A stretch of DNA of 64,000 nucleotides from Poriferisodalis sp965205175. GTDB lineage: Bacteria > Actinomycetota > Acidimicrobiia > Acidimicrobiales > Poriferisodalaceae. The position numbers and the translations under genes were made by a program. Positions 24,452-33,366 of this stretch are shown here, piece by piece. The DNA lies in the NCBI RefSeq assembly GCF_965205175.1, contig NZ_OZ242038.1, positions 1,798,001-1,862,000 of the forward strand. Reading direction: 5' to 3'. Under the pieces are notes generated by a model that had not been told where the DNA came from, made no database searches, and saw only the letters and a program-made list of their open reading frames with translations. Within the stretch, counting starts at the first letter, position 1; each line of letters starts with the position of its first letter.

Positions 24452-25258
24452 GTGACCAAGCGCATCGTGATCACCGGCAGCACCAGAGGCATCGGCAGCG
24501 GGCTGGCCCGCGAGTTCCTCAAGCGCCGTTGCCAGGTAGCCATCAGCGGACGCTCGGCCGACAGCGTGGAGGCTGCGGTGGCCGAGCTGGGCCAGTACTA
24601 CGGAACCTCGCAGGTGTGCGGAGCGCCGTGCGATGTCACCTCCTGCGAACAGCTCCAAGCGCTCTGGGACGAAGCCGCCGCTGCCTTCGGCGGGGTGGAC
24701 GTGTGGATCAACAACGCCGGTGTGAGCATCGGGCGCCGGCCGCTGTGGCACCACAGCGACGGCGATCTCGCCCAATTGGTCGAGACCAACCTCACCGGCG
24801 TGCTGCTGGGCTCGAAGACGGCGATTGCCAACATGGTTCGCCAGGGGCACGGCCAAGTGTGGAACACCGAGGGCTTCGGCTCTGACGGCGCCGCCCAGTC
24901 GGGCATGGCCGCCTACGGCGCCACCAAGCGCGCCGTTCGCTATCTGCGCAAGGCGCTGATGGCCGACACCGCCGACACGCCGGTGCAGGTATGCACGCTC
25001 TCGCCGGGCATCGTGGTGACGGACTTGCTCACCGGCGACTACGACCTCGCCTCCGAGCAGTGGGCGAAGTCGAAGAAGATCTTCAACATTCTCGGCGACG
25101 AGGTACACACCGTCACGCCGTGGCTGGCCGAGCAGGTGCTGGCCGCCGACAAGTCAGGGACGCACGTGGCCTGGCTCACTCGCCGTCGAGCCTTCGCACG
25201 CTTCGCGACGGCCCCGTTCCGCAAGCGCGACCTGTTCGCCGGCATCGCCGGCGCGTGA
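24452..25258 (+). CDS. Short-chain dehydrogenase resembling chlorophyll b reductase (NYC1/NOL-like)
   Basis: 268 residues from GTG 24452, with AAGGGGG five bases upstream. The NAD(P) motif is ITGSTRGIGSGLAREFL, then CDVTSCEQL, VDVWINNAGVSIGRRPL and VETNLTGVLLGSKTAIANM. The active site is GFGSDGAAQSGMAAYGATKRAVRYL (Tyr and Lys of YxxxK). From memory, this order and the words WINNAG, RPL, TNL-x-G, G-x-GS-x-G and YG-x-TK closely match plant NYC1/NOL chlorophyll b reductases, more than generic SDRs. Those enzymes reduce the 7-formyl group of chlorophyll b. The C-terminus (RRRAFARFATAPFRKRDLF) is basic, perhaps membrane-associated. Reaction is inferred. Confidence 0.75.
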   Translation: MTKRIVITGSTRGIGSGLAREFLKRRCQVAISGRSADSVEAAVAELGQYYGTSQVCGAPCDVTSCEQLQALWDEAAAAFGGVDVWINNAGVSIGRRPLWHHSDGDLAQLVETNLTGVLLGSKTAIANMVRQGHGQVWNTEGFGSDGAAQSGMAAYGATKRAVRYLRKALMADTADTPVQVCTLSPGIVVTDLLTGDYDLASEQWAKSKKIFNILGDEVHTVTPWLAEQVLAADKSGTHVAWLTRRRAFARFATAPFRKRDLFAGIAGA

Positions 25259-25267
25259 CGCAGCCGA

Positions 25268-28105
25268 TCACAGCTGCTTGGGCATGGCGGCACCGCTGCG
25301 AGCGATAGCCGCAGGATCGGCACCGAGGTAGCTGCGCACCACCGCCGGGTCGGTCTGCACCTCAGCCGGGGTGCCCTCGGCGATGACCGATCCCACCTCC
25401 AGGGCGATCAGTCGGTCGCAGACCGACGTGAGCAGCGGCATGTCGTGCTCGATCACTACCAAGGTCATGTCGCCGGCATCGCGGATTCGGCGGATCACGT
25501 CTCCGAGCGCATCGGTCTCGGCTTGGGCGATGCCTGCGGAGGGCTCGTCCATCAACAGCAGCCGCGGTCGCAGCGCCACGTTCGCTGCCAGTTCGACCAG
25601 GCGGCGAGTGCCAGTAGAGAGCTGGCTCACCGGCTGGTCGGCCAGCCGTTCGAGACCGAAGAGCGTCAGCATCTCGGAGGCCTCGCCCTCGAGCCGGTGC
25701 TCGAGACGCGAGCCGCCGAGCACCAAACCGTGTCGGTTCGCGCGCCGGCAGGCGAGAAAGACAATGTCCCGTGCGGTCATAGTCGGAAACAGCGGAGCGT
25801 TCTGGAACGAGCGCACCAGTCCTCGGCCGCTGCGATCCTCGGGCGCAGCGCCGGTGACGTCCACGCCGTCGAACACGACGGCGCCGGAGTCTGGGCGCAG
25901 GAAGCCGCCGATCATCTCGAATACCGTCGTCTTGCCGGCGCCGTTGGGCCCGATCAGGCCCAGCGTCTCGCCCGGGCTCACGCGAAAGGACACATCTGCC
26001 ACTGCGGTCAAGTCGCCGAACTGCTTCGTGAGATGCCGTACCTCCAGCGCAGCAGCGCCCGCGTCGGCGCCGGCAAGCGCGGCCGGCACATCCGCTGACG
26101 GCACGCCCGCACCGCGCGATGCGACGATCACCTCCGCCGCGCTCGGTGTGGTCGCGATGCCTGCCGAGTCGGCCGGCGCAGCGCTGCGGGCTGCATCGGA
26201 CCGCTGTGGCGCGCTGGGGCGGATGCCGTGCAGCCGGGCGATCTGGTCGATCAGGTTGCGGCGGGTGCCGGCGAGCAGGCCGTGGATGCCTCGTGGCTGC
26301 TCCAGAATCAGGATCAGCCACGCTGCGTTCAGCCCCGCCAGCGCCGAGAGCTCCAAGTCGAAGTACTCGCGTATGCCGATCAGGTAGGCCGCTCCCAGCA
26401 GCGGACCGGTCAGCTCCGACAGTCCGCCGATGACCGCCACCGAGACCACGTTGATGCTGTCGCTCGCGGTGAAGATGCTGCGGCTCACGAAGGTGTTGCT
26501 GGTGGCCAGGATCACGCCGCCGATGCCGGCGACCAGCCCGGCGAAGGCGTACGCCTGCAGCAGCAGTCGCCGTGGAGCGATCTGCAGCACCCGTGCGGCT
26601 GCCTCGTTGTCGCGGGTTGCCACCAGCGAGCGTCCGAAGGTGGAGCGCCGCAGCACGCTGGCAGCGGCCAGCACCGCCAGGAACGTCCCCAGCGCCACGA
26701 AGTAGAACTGGCGGGAGGTGGACAGCTCAAAGCCGATGACGCTGAGCGGACGAGACGACAAGCCGGCGCCGAACGCCCAGTCCTGGCGCAGCAGCCAGCT
26801 GAAGGTCGCCAAGGCGAATGCCAAGGTCGCGACCGCGAGCTGCAGTCCGCGCGCTCGCAGGGCCGGAAGGCCGACGACCGCGGACGCCAATGCGCCGGTG
26901 GCGCCCCCGCACACCAGTCCCAGCACCAAGCTGCCGGTGCCGGTGGCGACCCGCACTCCGACGATCGCGCCGATGGCGGCGAAGGCCACTTGACCCAGCG
27001 AGAGCTGCCCGGCCAGGCCGGTGAGGAAGCTCACCGAGATGCCGATGGTGGCGAAGGCGATCACGGTGGTCAGCACGAAGGCGGACCGGTTGCTGATCCA
27101 CAGCGGCAACAGCGCAGCGGCAGCGGCGCCGATGCCGCCGATCACCCATCCCAGGTTGCGGATCAGCCACACCTCGCGGTAGTCGTCGGGCAGCCGCAGG
27201 CTCAGATCGAGACTGGACCAGCGCTCCGGCTGTTCTCTCCCCGCGCGCACCTGCAGGACGACCCCCACCAGCACCAGGACGAACAGCGCCACCTCGAACC
27301 AGCCGGTCGCCTGCGGATTGGTGGCCATGATCTGCTCGAGCACGCCGATGCCCAAGCCTGCTGCGAATGCCGCCGGCAAGCTGGCGAACCGTGCCAAGGC
27401 TGCCACGGCGAGACCGCGGATGATGAAGTCCGGGCCCAACGCATCGGCGGTGACCGTCGGCTGATTGCCGATGATGAGCATGGCTGCGAACGCTGCCACG
27501 GCGCCGGCGAGGCCCCACGACAGCATCGCCATGCCTCGGGGATCCACGCCGGCCAGCGTGGCCGAGTCCGGGTTGGCTGCCGCCCCTCGGATGGCCAGGC
27601 CGTACCGGCTGCGCTGCAGGAACACGTAGAGCCCGCCGACGACGAACGGGGACAAGAACATCAGCGCTGTGGCCGAGGGCGACACGTACACCGTGAAGTC
27701 GAAGTCCGGCAGCCAAGGAGGCTGAGGGAAGCTGCCGCCGCCCAGGCCGCCCCGAGAGAACGACAGCGCCAGCAGCAGCAGCGCTTGGGCAGCGCCCAGC
27801 ACAGCCACCATCGACAGCACCTTCGGGGCTGCTGCCAGCTTGGCCACCACGAAGGCCTCCACGCCTGCGGCCACCAGCGCGGCGACGATCAACGCGCCGA
27901 CGAAGCCCAGCCAGTACGGCACCCCGTAGTCGCTCACGACCACCGACATCAGCGACGCCGCCACCAGCCCGATCGATCCGTGAGCGAAGTTGATGAACCC
28001 GCTGGTGCGATACGCGAGCACCAGACCGATGCCCAGCAGCGCGTAGCCGATGCCGAAGATCGATCCCAGCAGCAGCAGCGGACCCGACACGTCGAACGCG
28101 CCCAT
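25268..28105 (-). CDS. Triple-fused Liv-type ABC importer (LivH-LivM-LivG)
   Basis: 945 residues. A LivH-type permease (about 1-300, with GFINFAHGSIGLVAASL) is joined to a LivM-type permease (about 320-640, with LSLGQVAFAAIGAIVGV and ATRDNEAAARVLQI). A LivG-type ATPase follows (about 690-945), with Walker A GPNGAGKTTVFEM, the signature QLSTGTRRLVELA and Walker B LLLMDEPSAGIA. ATG 28105 is chosen because sequence upstream is antisense to the next gene. One polypeptide thus supplies both channel halves and one motor. It lies 8 bp downstream of the MFS-LivF fusion. The ligand is unknown, set by the lipoprotein at 30.2-31.7 kb. Confidence 0.9.
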   Translation of the reverse strand: MGAFDVSGPLLLLGSIFGIGYALLGIGLVLAYRTSGFINFAHGSIGLVAASLMSVVVSDYGVPYWLGFVGALIVAALVAAGVEAFVVAKLAAAPKVLSMVAVLGAAQALLLLALSFSRGGLGGGSFPQPPWLPDFDFTVYVSPSATALMFLSPFVVGGLYVFLQRSRYGLAIRGAAANPDSATLAGVDPRGMAMLSWGLAGAVAAFAAMLIIGNQPTVTADALGPDFIIRGLAVAALARFASLPAAFAAGLGIGVLEQIMATNPQATGWFEVALFVLVLVGVVLQVRAGREQPERWSSLDLSLRLPDDYREVWLIRNLGWVIGGIGAAAAALLPLWISNRSAFVLTTVIAFATIGISVSFLTGLAGQLSLGQVAFAAIGAIVGVRVATGTGSLVLGLVCGGATGALASAVVGLPALRARGLQLAVATLAFALATFSWLLRQDWAFGAGLSSRPLSVIGFELSTSRQFYFVALGTFLAVLAAASVLRRSTFGRSLVATRDNEAAARVLQIAPRRLLLQAYAFAGLVAGIGGVILATSNTFVSRSIFTASDSINVVSVAVIGGLSELTGPLLGAAYLIGIREYFDLELSALAGLNAAWLILILEQPRGIHGLLAGTRRNLIDQIARLHGIRPSAPQRSDAARSAAPADSAGIATTPSAAEVIVASRGAGVPSADVPAALAGADAGAAALEVRHLTKQFGDLTAVADVSFRVSPGETLGLIGPNGAGKTTVFEMIGGFLRPDSGAVVFDGVDVTGAAPEDRSGRGLVRSFQNAPLFPTMTARDIVFLACRRANRHGLVLGGSRLEHRLEGEASEMLTLFGLERLADQPVSQLSTGTRRLVELAANVALRPRLLLMDEPSAGIAQAETDALGDVIRRIRDAGDMTLVVIEHDMPLLTSVCDRLIALEVGSVIAEGTPAEVQTDPAVVRSYLGADPAAIARSGAAMPKQL

Positions 28106-28113
28106 GGCCGCGC

Positions 28114-30147
28114 CTACCGATCCTGGGTGAGGGCGTGGGCCAGGCCCTCCAAGTAGGCGGACTGGACCAGATTCGGCCGGTCGCGCAGCTCTCCAGCCGC
28201 GCCGGAGTAGCCGATTTCGCCCTTCTCCATGACGTAGGCGTCGTCGGCCACGGCCAGAGCGATGTTGACCGACTGCTCGACCAGCAGCACCGCTGCGCCC
28301 CGTTCCGCGATGCGGCGGACCACCGGCAGCAGGTCGGCGATCACCGCCGGCGCCAAGCCCAGCGAGAACTCGTCGATCAGCAGCAGTCGAGGCGGCATGA
28401 TGATCGCACGCGCCAGCGAGAGCATCTGCTTCTCGCCGCCCGACAGCGTGGCTGCACGCTGCTGCGACCGCTGGGCCAGGCGGGGGAACAGGTCGTAGGC
28501 CTCGGCGATGCCTGCGGCTCGACGCGACGCCGGCGCGCCGTGGCCGAACAGGCGCAGGTTTTCCGCCACGGTCAGCGGGCCGACCACGGCCTCGCCGCCG
28601 ACCACTTGGTGCAGGCCCATCCCGACCCGCCACGTCGGACGGGTTCTGGTGATGTCCAGCCCGGCGTACACGACGCGCCCGCCGATGGTCGGCGCCAGCC
28701 CGGAGATCGCCCGCAGCAGGGTGGTCTTGCCGGCGCCGTTGGTGCCCAGCAGTGCGGCCACCGAGCCCTCGCGCACTTCGAGGCCCACGTCGAAGAGCAC
28801 CTGCACGGACCCGTAGGCCACCGACAGTTGCTCCACCGACAGCAGCGGTGCTTGCCAGCCGGCCGGCGAGCCTGGCCCTGGTCGACGGTGCGGTTGGGCC
28901 CCGTCGCGCTCGAGGCTGTACACCCGCCGGGGTGCTGCGGTGGCCCGCGCTCCGGTCACTGCTGTCTGCGCGTCACGGGCACTGGGCGCAAGACGGCGGG
29001 TCGTCCAGCCCACCGCCATCAGCGGCAGCCCGAGCCAGGCGACCTTCCACTGGTCCGACCAAGCGCCGATGAGATGCGCGTTGACCAGCGACGCACCCAG
29101 CCCGCCGATGCCGACCCACAGCGCTGCCCGAGCGGCCAAGGCTCGGCGCACCGCTGGCACGAACGCCGCGAACGCGGCCGCGTCCAGCCCGGCAGCGGCC
29201 AAGCTGAGCGCGCCGCCCGCCACCATCCAGGACGCCACGAGCCCGATGTAGGTGAATGACAGGCCGCCCAGCAGCACCAAGGCGCCGGCGGCGAACAGCT
29301 GGGTCCCGACGGCGTCCGCTCGGCGGCCTTCGGTCAGTCGGTGGAGCCGGTGGTACCACGGTCCGAGCGCGCTGATCAGGGCGCCGGCCGCGACCGGCGA
29401 TGCCAGCACAGCGGCGGTCTGGCTCGGGCTGCGCTGCCATTCCCCCAGCAGCAGCGACTGCGCAGCGTCGGCGCCGCCGATCACCGCAGCGCCCCCAGCG
29501 AACGCTGCGGCGTACATCCGACGAGCCCACGGCATGTCGGTGCGGGCTGCGGTGATCTGCGTCTCGTGGTCGTCGTCGTGGGCGAGCGCATGGCGCGCGC
29601 CCATCAGCGCGCCTGCGGCGGTCAGCGCGCAGCAGGCCCACAGCAGGTCGCCGTAGCTCGGCGAGATCGGCACCTGCACTGCCAGCGGCCAGCAGGCGCC
29701 GACGGTCGCTGCGGCCCAGTACCACGACATCGTGCGGAACCGCACTGCGGGCTGTGAGCTGTTGGCCAGCAGTATCCGGTGCGTCACCAGCGCCGGTGCC
29801 GAGCCGGCGGCCAGCAGCATGCCGCCGGCTACGAACAGTGTGAGCTGCACCGTCCAGGCCATCAGGGCCAGCCCGGCCGCCGAGGCCACGCCGCCCGCCA
29901 GCAGCAGGAAGCCGGCAGGCAGCCGGTCGCGCAGCCGAGGAACGGTCAGCACGGCGATCAGCGCCGTCGTGCCGATCAGCAGCGATTCGCCGGTGAGCGC
30001 TCCCAGCACGCCCAAGCGCTCGGCCATCTCCTCGCGGTGGAACAGCAGGACAGGCACCGGCGAGGCCAGCGCAGCTGCTTGACAGCAGATCGCCGCGAGC
30101 GGTCTCGCCTCGGCGGGGCGAGCCCTGCCGCTGTCGGGCGACGCCAT
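28114..30147 (-). CDS. MFS transporter fused to LivF-type ABC ATPase
   Basis: 677 residues. Residues 1 to about 400 are strongly hydrophobic, with about twelve segments in a major-facilitator-like arrangement. After a basic linker (about 400-430) there is a full LivF-type ATPase with Walker A GTNGAGKTTLLRA, the signature TLSGGEKQMLSLA and Walker B LLLIDEFSLGLAP. In a standard Liv system LivF is a free subunit. Here it is tethered to a secondary-transporter-like domain. The order receptor, MFS-LivF, LivHMG makes a complete importer in three genes. The MFS part may only anchor the motor or may export a counter-substrate; this is open. Confidence 0.85.
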   Translation of the reverse strand: MASPDSGRARPAEARPLAAICCQAAALASPVPVLLFHREEMAERLGVLGALTGESLLIGTTALIAVLTVPRLRDRLPAGFLLLAGGVASAAGLALMAWTVQLTLFVAGGMLLAAGSAPALVTHRILLANSSQPAVRFRTMSWYWAAATVGACWPLAVQVPISPSYGDLLWACCALTAAGALMGARHALAHDDDHETQITAARTDMPWARRMYAAAFAGGAAVIGGADAAQSLLLGEWQRSPSQTAAVLASPVAAGALISALGPWYHRLHRLTEGRRADAVGTQLFAAGALVLLGGLSFTYIGLVASWMVAGGALSLAAAGLDAAAFAAFVPAVRRALAARAALWVGIGGLGASLVNAHLIGAWSDQWKVAWLGLPLMAVGWTTRRLAPSARDAQTAVTGARATAAPRRVYSLERDGAQPHRRPGPGSPAGWQAPLLSVEQLSVAYGSVQVLFDVGLEVREGSVAALLGTNGAGKTTLLRAISGLAPTIGGRVVYAGLDITRTRPTWRVGMGLHQVVGGEAVVGPLTVAENLRLFGHGAPASRRAAGIAEAYDLFPRLAQRSQQRAATLSGGEKQMLSLARAIIMPPRLLLIDEFSLGLAPAVIADLLPVVRRIAERGAAVLLVEQSVNIALAVADDAYVMEKGEIGYSGAAGELRDRPNLVQSAYLEGLAHALTQDR

Positions 30148-30153
30148 TCGGGC

Positions 30154-31716
30154 TCAGTCGCCGTAGCGCGTCGGGTCGCCGATCAACGCCATGCACTCAC
30201 AGTCGGGGTCGAACCGGAAGCGCCGGTACAGCGCTCCACCGGAGTAGCTGCCCTCGGTGAAGCTCACCCCGTACACCGAGGCCGCCTCGAAGCTGTCGCC
30301 GAGACGCCACACAGCTTCGGAGACCCCTTGCGCGCTCACCTCGGTCACATCCGGCGAGATCGCCCGCAGCAGGCGCAGCACATCGCAGAAGATGAGTCCG
30401 GTGCGCACGTTGGCCCGTTCGGAGAACTCCAGCCCGGCGGCGGTGAAGACGTCGAGGCACTCTCGCTCTGCCGGCCCGGCGGGGAACTCGTGCTGGTCGT
30501 CGCCCACGTCGTAGCCGGGCAGCACGCTGATGCCGCTGGCGCCCGGCAGCATCTCCGCGAAGTTGAACACGTTGAACTCGGGCGCGTCGTAGCTGGTGAT
30601 GGCGTACGCGGGAGCGAAGTTCTGCGTGATGCTCGTCTCGATGAACCACGAGACCAGACGCGACCCGCCGATTGCCACGACTTTGTCCACGCCCGCTTCC
30701 TTGAAGTTGATGATCGCCTGCAGCTGATCGTTGGCGAACGAGGTGCCGTCGGTCGGGTCGATGGTGTTGTAGGAGGCGACCTCGACGCCGACTTCGGCCA
30801 GCACGGGGAGGAACTGTTCCTCGTACACCCGCTGGCCCAGCTCGGACTCGATGGCCAGCACTCCCAACGTCGCGCCCTCGAACCAGCCGTCGGCCACGAG
30901 TCCTGCGGCGAGCCCCTTCACCAAGTCGTCGTAGGACGGCAGCAGCGGTGACCAGTAGTACGGCGCCAGCGCTTCGAAGCCGGTCACGTCCACCGGGTAC
31001 AAGGTGGCGTCGAACATCAGCGTCTGGGCGTTGCGGTAGCAGGGCCGTGCGTTCTCTTGCAGCTGGCCGGTGAGCACGACGGCGAAGGCTTGGTCGTCTT
31101 GGGTGATGGCGTTGCACAGGGCTTCCTCGGCGACCGGTCCGTCGGTGATGGCGTTGAAGAGCCGGACCTTGGCGTCGATCTGGCGACCGGCGAAGCCGCC
31201 CGCGGCGTTGAAGTGGTCTGCCAGTGCGGCCAGCTGCGCCTCGCGGTCGCCCTCGTCCGGCGTCTCCCAGCCGAAGGCTGCGGCCACCGCTGAGGTGTCG
31301 GTGATGATGAACGAGATGGTCACTGCGTCGTCGGTGACGCCTGGAGCGTCGGATCCCGCAGGCGGGGGGCCGGCTGGAGGCTCGGGTTGATTCTCGGCGT
31401 CCGCACCGCTGCCGCTTTGGCCATTGCCTGATCCGTCCTCGGACTGGCCGCCATCGGGCGCATCCGGATCCGGGCTCTGGGCTGCGGAGTCGTCTGCAGC
31501 AGTCGTCGGCGCGGCCGTCGTCTCCGGCAACGCGCCGTGCGGGTCAGCCGCTTGTGAGCAGGCAGCGACGGCCAGCATCGCTGCCAGCACTGCAGCTCGC
31601 CAGCCGAGCCGCCGCACTTGCACGGGTCGGCGCCGCAGCCGGCCCAGCAGTCGGCTGCCGGCGCACCTGCCGCCGTTGGTGGAGCAGTGACCGAAGGTGC
31701 TGTCGGCGGGTGGCAT
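30154..31716 (-). CDS. Lipoprotein substrate-binding protein of the second Liv-type importer
   Basis: 520 residues. A basic N-terminus precedes the signal peptide, with lipobox MLAVAACS, and a long Asp/Gly/Pro-rich linker (to about 125) follows. The type I binding fold starts DAVTISFIITDTSAVAAAFGW, with DHFNAAGGFAGRQI. It is quite different from the amide-type receptor at 16.6 kb, so the ligands probably differ. The C-terminus carries a CECMALIGDPTRYGD tail with two close cysteines. The gene is 6 bp upstream of the MFS-LivF gene. It acts outside the membrane, delivering ligand to the fused permease. Confidence 0.88.
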   Translation of the reverse strand: MPPADSTFGHCSTNGGRCAGSRLLGRLRRRPVQVRRLGWRAAVLAAMLAVAACSQAADPHGALPETTAAPTTAADDSAAQSPDPDAPDGGQSEDGSGNGQSGSGADAENQPEPPAGPPPAGSDAPGVTDDAVTISFIITDTSAVAAAFGWETPDEGDREAQLAALADHFNAAGGFAGRQIDAKVRLFNAITDGPVAEEALCNAITQDDQAFAVVLTGQLQENARPCYRNAQTLMFDATLYPVDVTGFEALAPYYWSPLLPSYDDLVKGLAAGLVADGWFEGATLGVLAIESELGQRVYEEQFLPVLAEVGVEVASYNTIDPTDGTSFANDQLQAIINFKEAGVDKVVAIGGSRLVSWFIETSITQNFAPAYAITSYDAPEFNVFNFAEMLPGASGISVLPGYDVGDDQHEFPAGPAERECLDVFTAAGLEFSERANVRTGLIFCDVLRLLRAISPDVTEVSAQGVSEAVWRLGDSFEAASVYGVSFTEGSYSGGALYRRFRFDPDCECMALIGDPTRYGD

Positions 31717-31774
31717 GGGGTACCTCGATGCTCAGTCGGCAGGAATCGATGGGGTGAGTCGGCAAGCGAACGGT

Positions 31775-32062
31775 CTAGCGCGGGCCTTGCTCAATGCGCC
31801 CACTGGGCGAACCACGGCGCGAGCCGGTGTCAGCCGCAGCGCGGACCGCAGTTCGGTAGGCCGAACGGCGACGGCCGACCATGTCCAGCGTGAAGTATGC
31901 GAGCAGCGTCAGCAGCACCAGCACCGCAACGGTCTGCCCCCAGCGCCCGAAGCTGAGCCACCACTGGCCGAGCCGGTGAAGCGCCTCGTCGTTCATCCCG
32001 GTCAGGTACAAGAACACGGCCAGCGAGGGAAAGAACCACGGCCGCTTCGCCAGCCGGTTCAC
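31775..32062 (-). CDS. Small membrane protein of unknown function
   Basis: 95 residues, no family recognised. Two hydrophobic stretches (FFPSLAVFLYLTGM and TVAVLVLLTLLAYFTLDMV) are flanked by Arg-rich ends, so one to two membrane spans are likely. Its start overlaps the acyl-CoA dehydrogenase stop by 4 bp (ATGA), which supports it being real. It lies 58 bp upstream of the Liv receptor gene on the same strand. Confidence 0.55.
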   Translation of the reverse strand: MNRLAKRPWFFPSLAVFLYLTGMNDEALHRLGQWWLSFGRWGQTVAVLVLLTLLAYFTLDMVGRRRSAYRTAVRAAADTGSRRGSPSGRIEQGPR

Positions 32063-33366
32063 GGCCTGGCACCGGCGGTTGCGAACTGGGCGCCCTCGCG
32101 GCCCAAGACGTGGTAGGAGGCTGCCTCAAGGCGGCCACGCTCGGCGGGAAAGCCCTGCACCAAGCCCATGGACAGGTCGCGCAGGCCCCGCGAGATCGCC
32201 CCGCTCATGGCCGTGTTGCCGGTGCCGCACGCTTTCAGGGCCACGGTGGCGACCGCGAAGCAGTTGTCGGCGATCTCGCCCTTGGCGATGCGCCAGTTGG
32301 CCACCACGTCGTTCTTGGGAATGATGTCTGTCTCAGAACTCTCCAGGAGAATCTGGCGCCGAGCCCACAGGTACGCAGTGTCGAGGTGCGCCCGCATCTT
32401 GCCGATCAGCTGGCGATGCAGGTCGCTGCCGCCGATGGGCTCGTCGCTGCCGTGGTAGGTGGTGGACCTCAAGTAGCTCAGCGCGAAGTCGTAGACGGCC
32501 TGAGCTGCGCCCACGTACACCGAGGAGAGCGCGACTTGGTTGCCGACGAAGCTGCCGCGGCTCATCTGCGTCATCTTGACGAACGTCCCGGAAACCGTGA
32601 GCGCGTGGTCGTCGGGCACGAACGCGTCCTGCAGCACGATGCCGTGGGTGGCGGTGGCTCGCATGCCGATGGCATCCCACTTGGCTCGCTCGCTCACGCC
32701 GGGTGTGTCCCGAGGAATCAGGAACATAGCCAGCGACTCCGCCGTGTCGCCGGTGTCGAGCTTGGCGGTGACCAGGTAGTCGTCGGCGACGCCCGTGGCG
32801 CAGCCGAACGACTTGACGCCGTTGAGCACCCAGCCGCCGGGCGCACGCGATGCTTCGGTGGCAATGGTGATCGCTGCGTCCTTGCTGCGTACCGACTCGC
32901 TGGCGAAATTCGCCACCCAGCGACCCTGCGCGCCCATGCGCCGCAGCACCGTCTCGCCGAATGCCCGCACGTGCGGCACGTCCTCGTCGGCGAACAGGCC
33001 GGCATCGGCGGCAGCCAGCGGCAGCAGGCCTCGCGACGATCCACTGCACTGGAAGTAGTAGGTGAGCGAGGTGGATGCGCAGGCCGTGGCCATGGCAAAG
33101 GTTGCGGCCGCAAGGTCGCGCAGCCCGCCGCCGAGCCCTCCGTAGGCGGTCGGCACCGTCAGACCCAGCAGTCCGGCTTCTGAGATCGTGCGGACGTGGG
33201 CGAGCGGAAACTCACCGATGCGGTCTGCCTCTTCGGCTCGCTCAGCGATCGCCGGCAGCACCGAGTCAACGCGCCGGGCGCGCTCGCGCTCGGCATCGGT
33301 CATGTCCTCGATCAGCAGTTCGCCAGTGGCTCGTCTCGCTGCTTTCGGGCTGCGCTCATCTGTCAT
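32059..33366 (-). CDS. Acyl-CoA dehydrogenase family flavoprotein
   Basis: 435 residues from ATG 33366. N-terminal helices, then GLLGLTVPTAYGGLGGGLRDLA, the middle-domain beta barrel with VLNGVKSFGCATGVADDYLV and WDAIGMRATATHGIVLQDAFVP, and C-terminal helices ending RGLRDLSMGLVQGFPAERGR. These are family landmarks. The family dehydrogenates acyl-CoA or, in the HsaA/DszC-like branch, uses reduced flavin and oxygen; the SFGCATG and ATHG motifs would fit the second branch. It overlaps the small membrane gene (4 bp) and the neocarzinostatin-like gene (4 bp). The substrate is unknown. Confidence 0.85.
   Translation of the reverse strand: MTDERSPKAARRATGELLIEDMTDAERERARRVDSVLPAIAERAEEADRIGEFPLAHVRTISEAGLLGLTVPTAYGGLGGGLRDLAAATFAMATACASTSLTYYFQCSGSSRGLLPLAAADAGLFADEDVPHVRAFGETVLRRMGAQGRWVANFASESVRSKDAAITIATEASRAPGGWVLNGVKSFGCATGVADDYLVTAKLDTGDTAESLAMFLIPRDTPGVSERAKWDAIGMRATATHGIVLQDAFVPDDHALTVSGTFVKMTQMSRGSFVGNQVALSSVYVGAAQAVYDFALSYLRSTTYHGSDEPIGGSDLHRQLIGKMRAHLDTAYLWARRQILLESSETDIIPKNDVVANWRIAKGEIADNCFAVATVALKACGTGNTAMSGAISRGLRDLSMGLVQGFPAERGRLEAASYHVLGREGAQFATAGARP

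Noticed and set aside
26228..28156. A 642-codon open frame on the plus strand
   Set aside because: It is antisense to the LivHMG fusion and has a Gln/Gly/His-rich composition without domain motifs, typical of a shadow frame.
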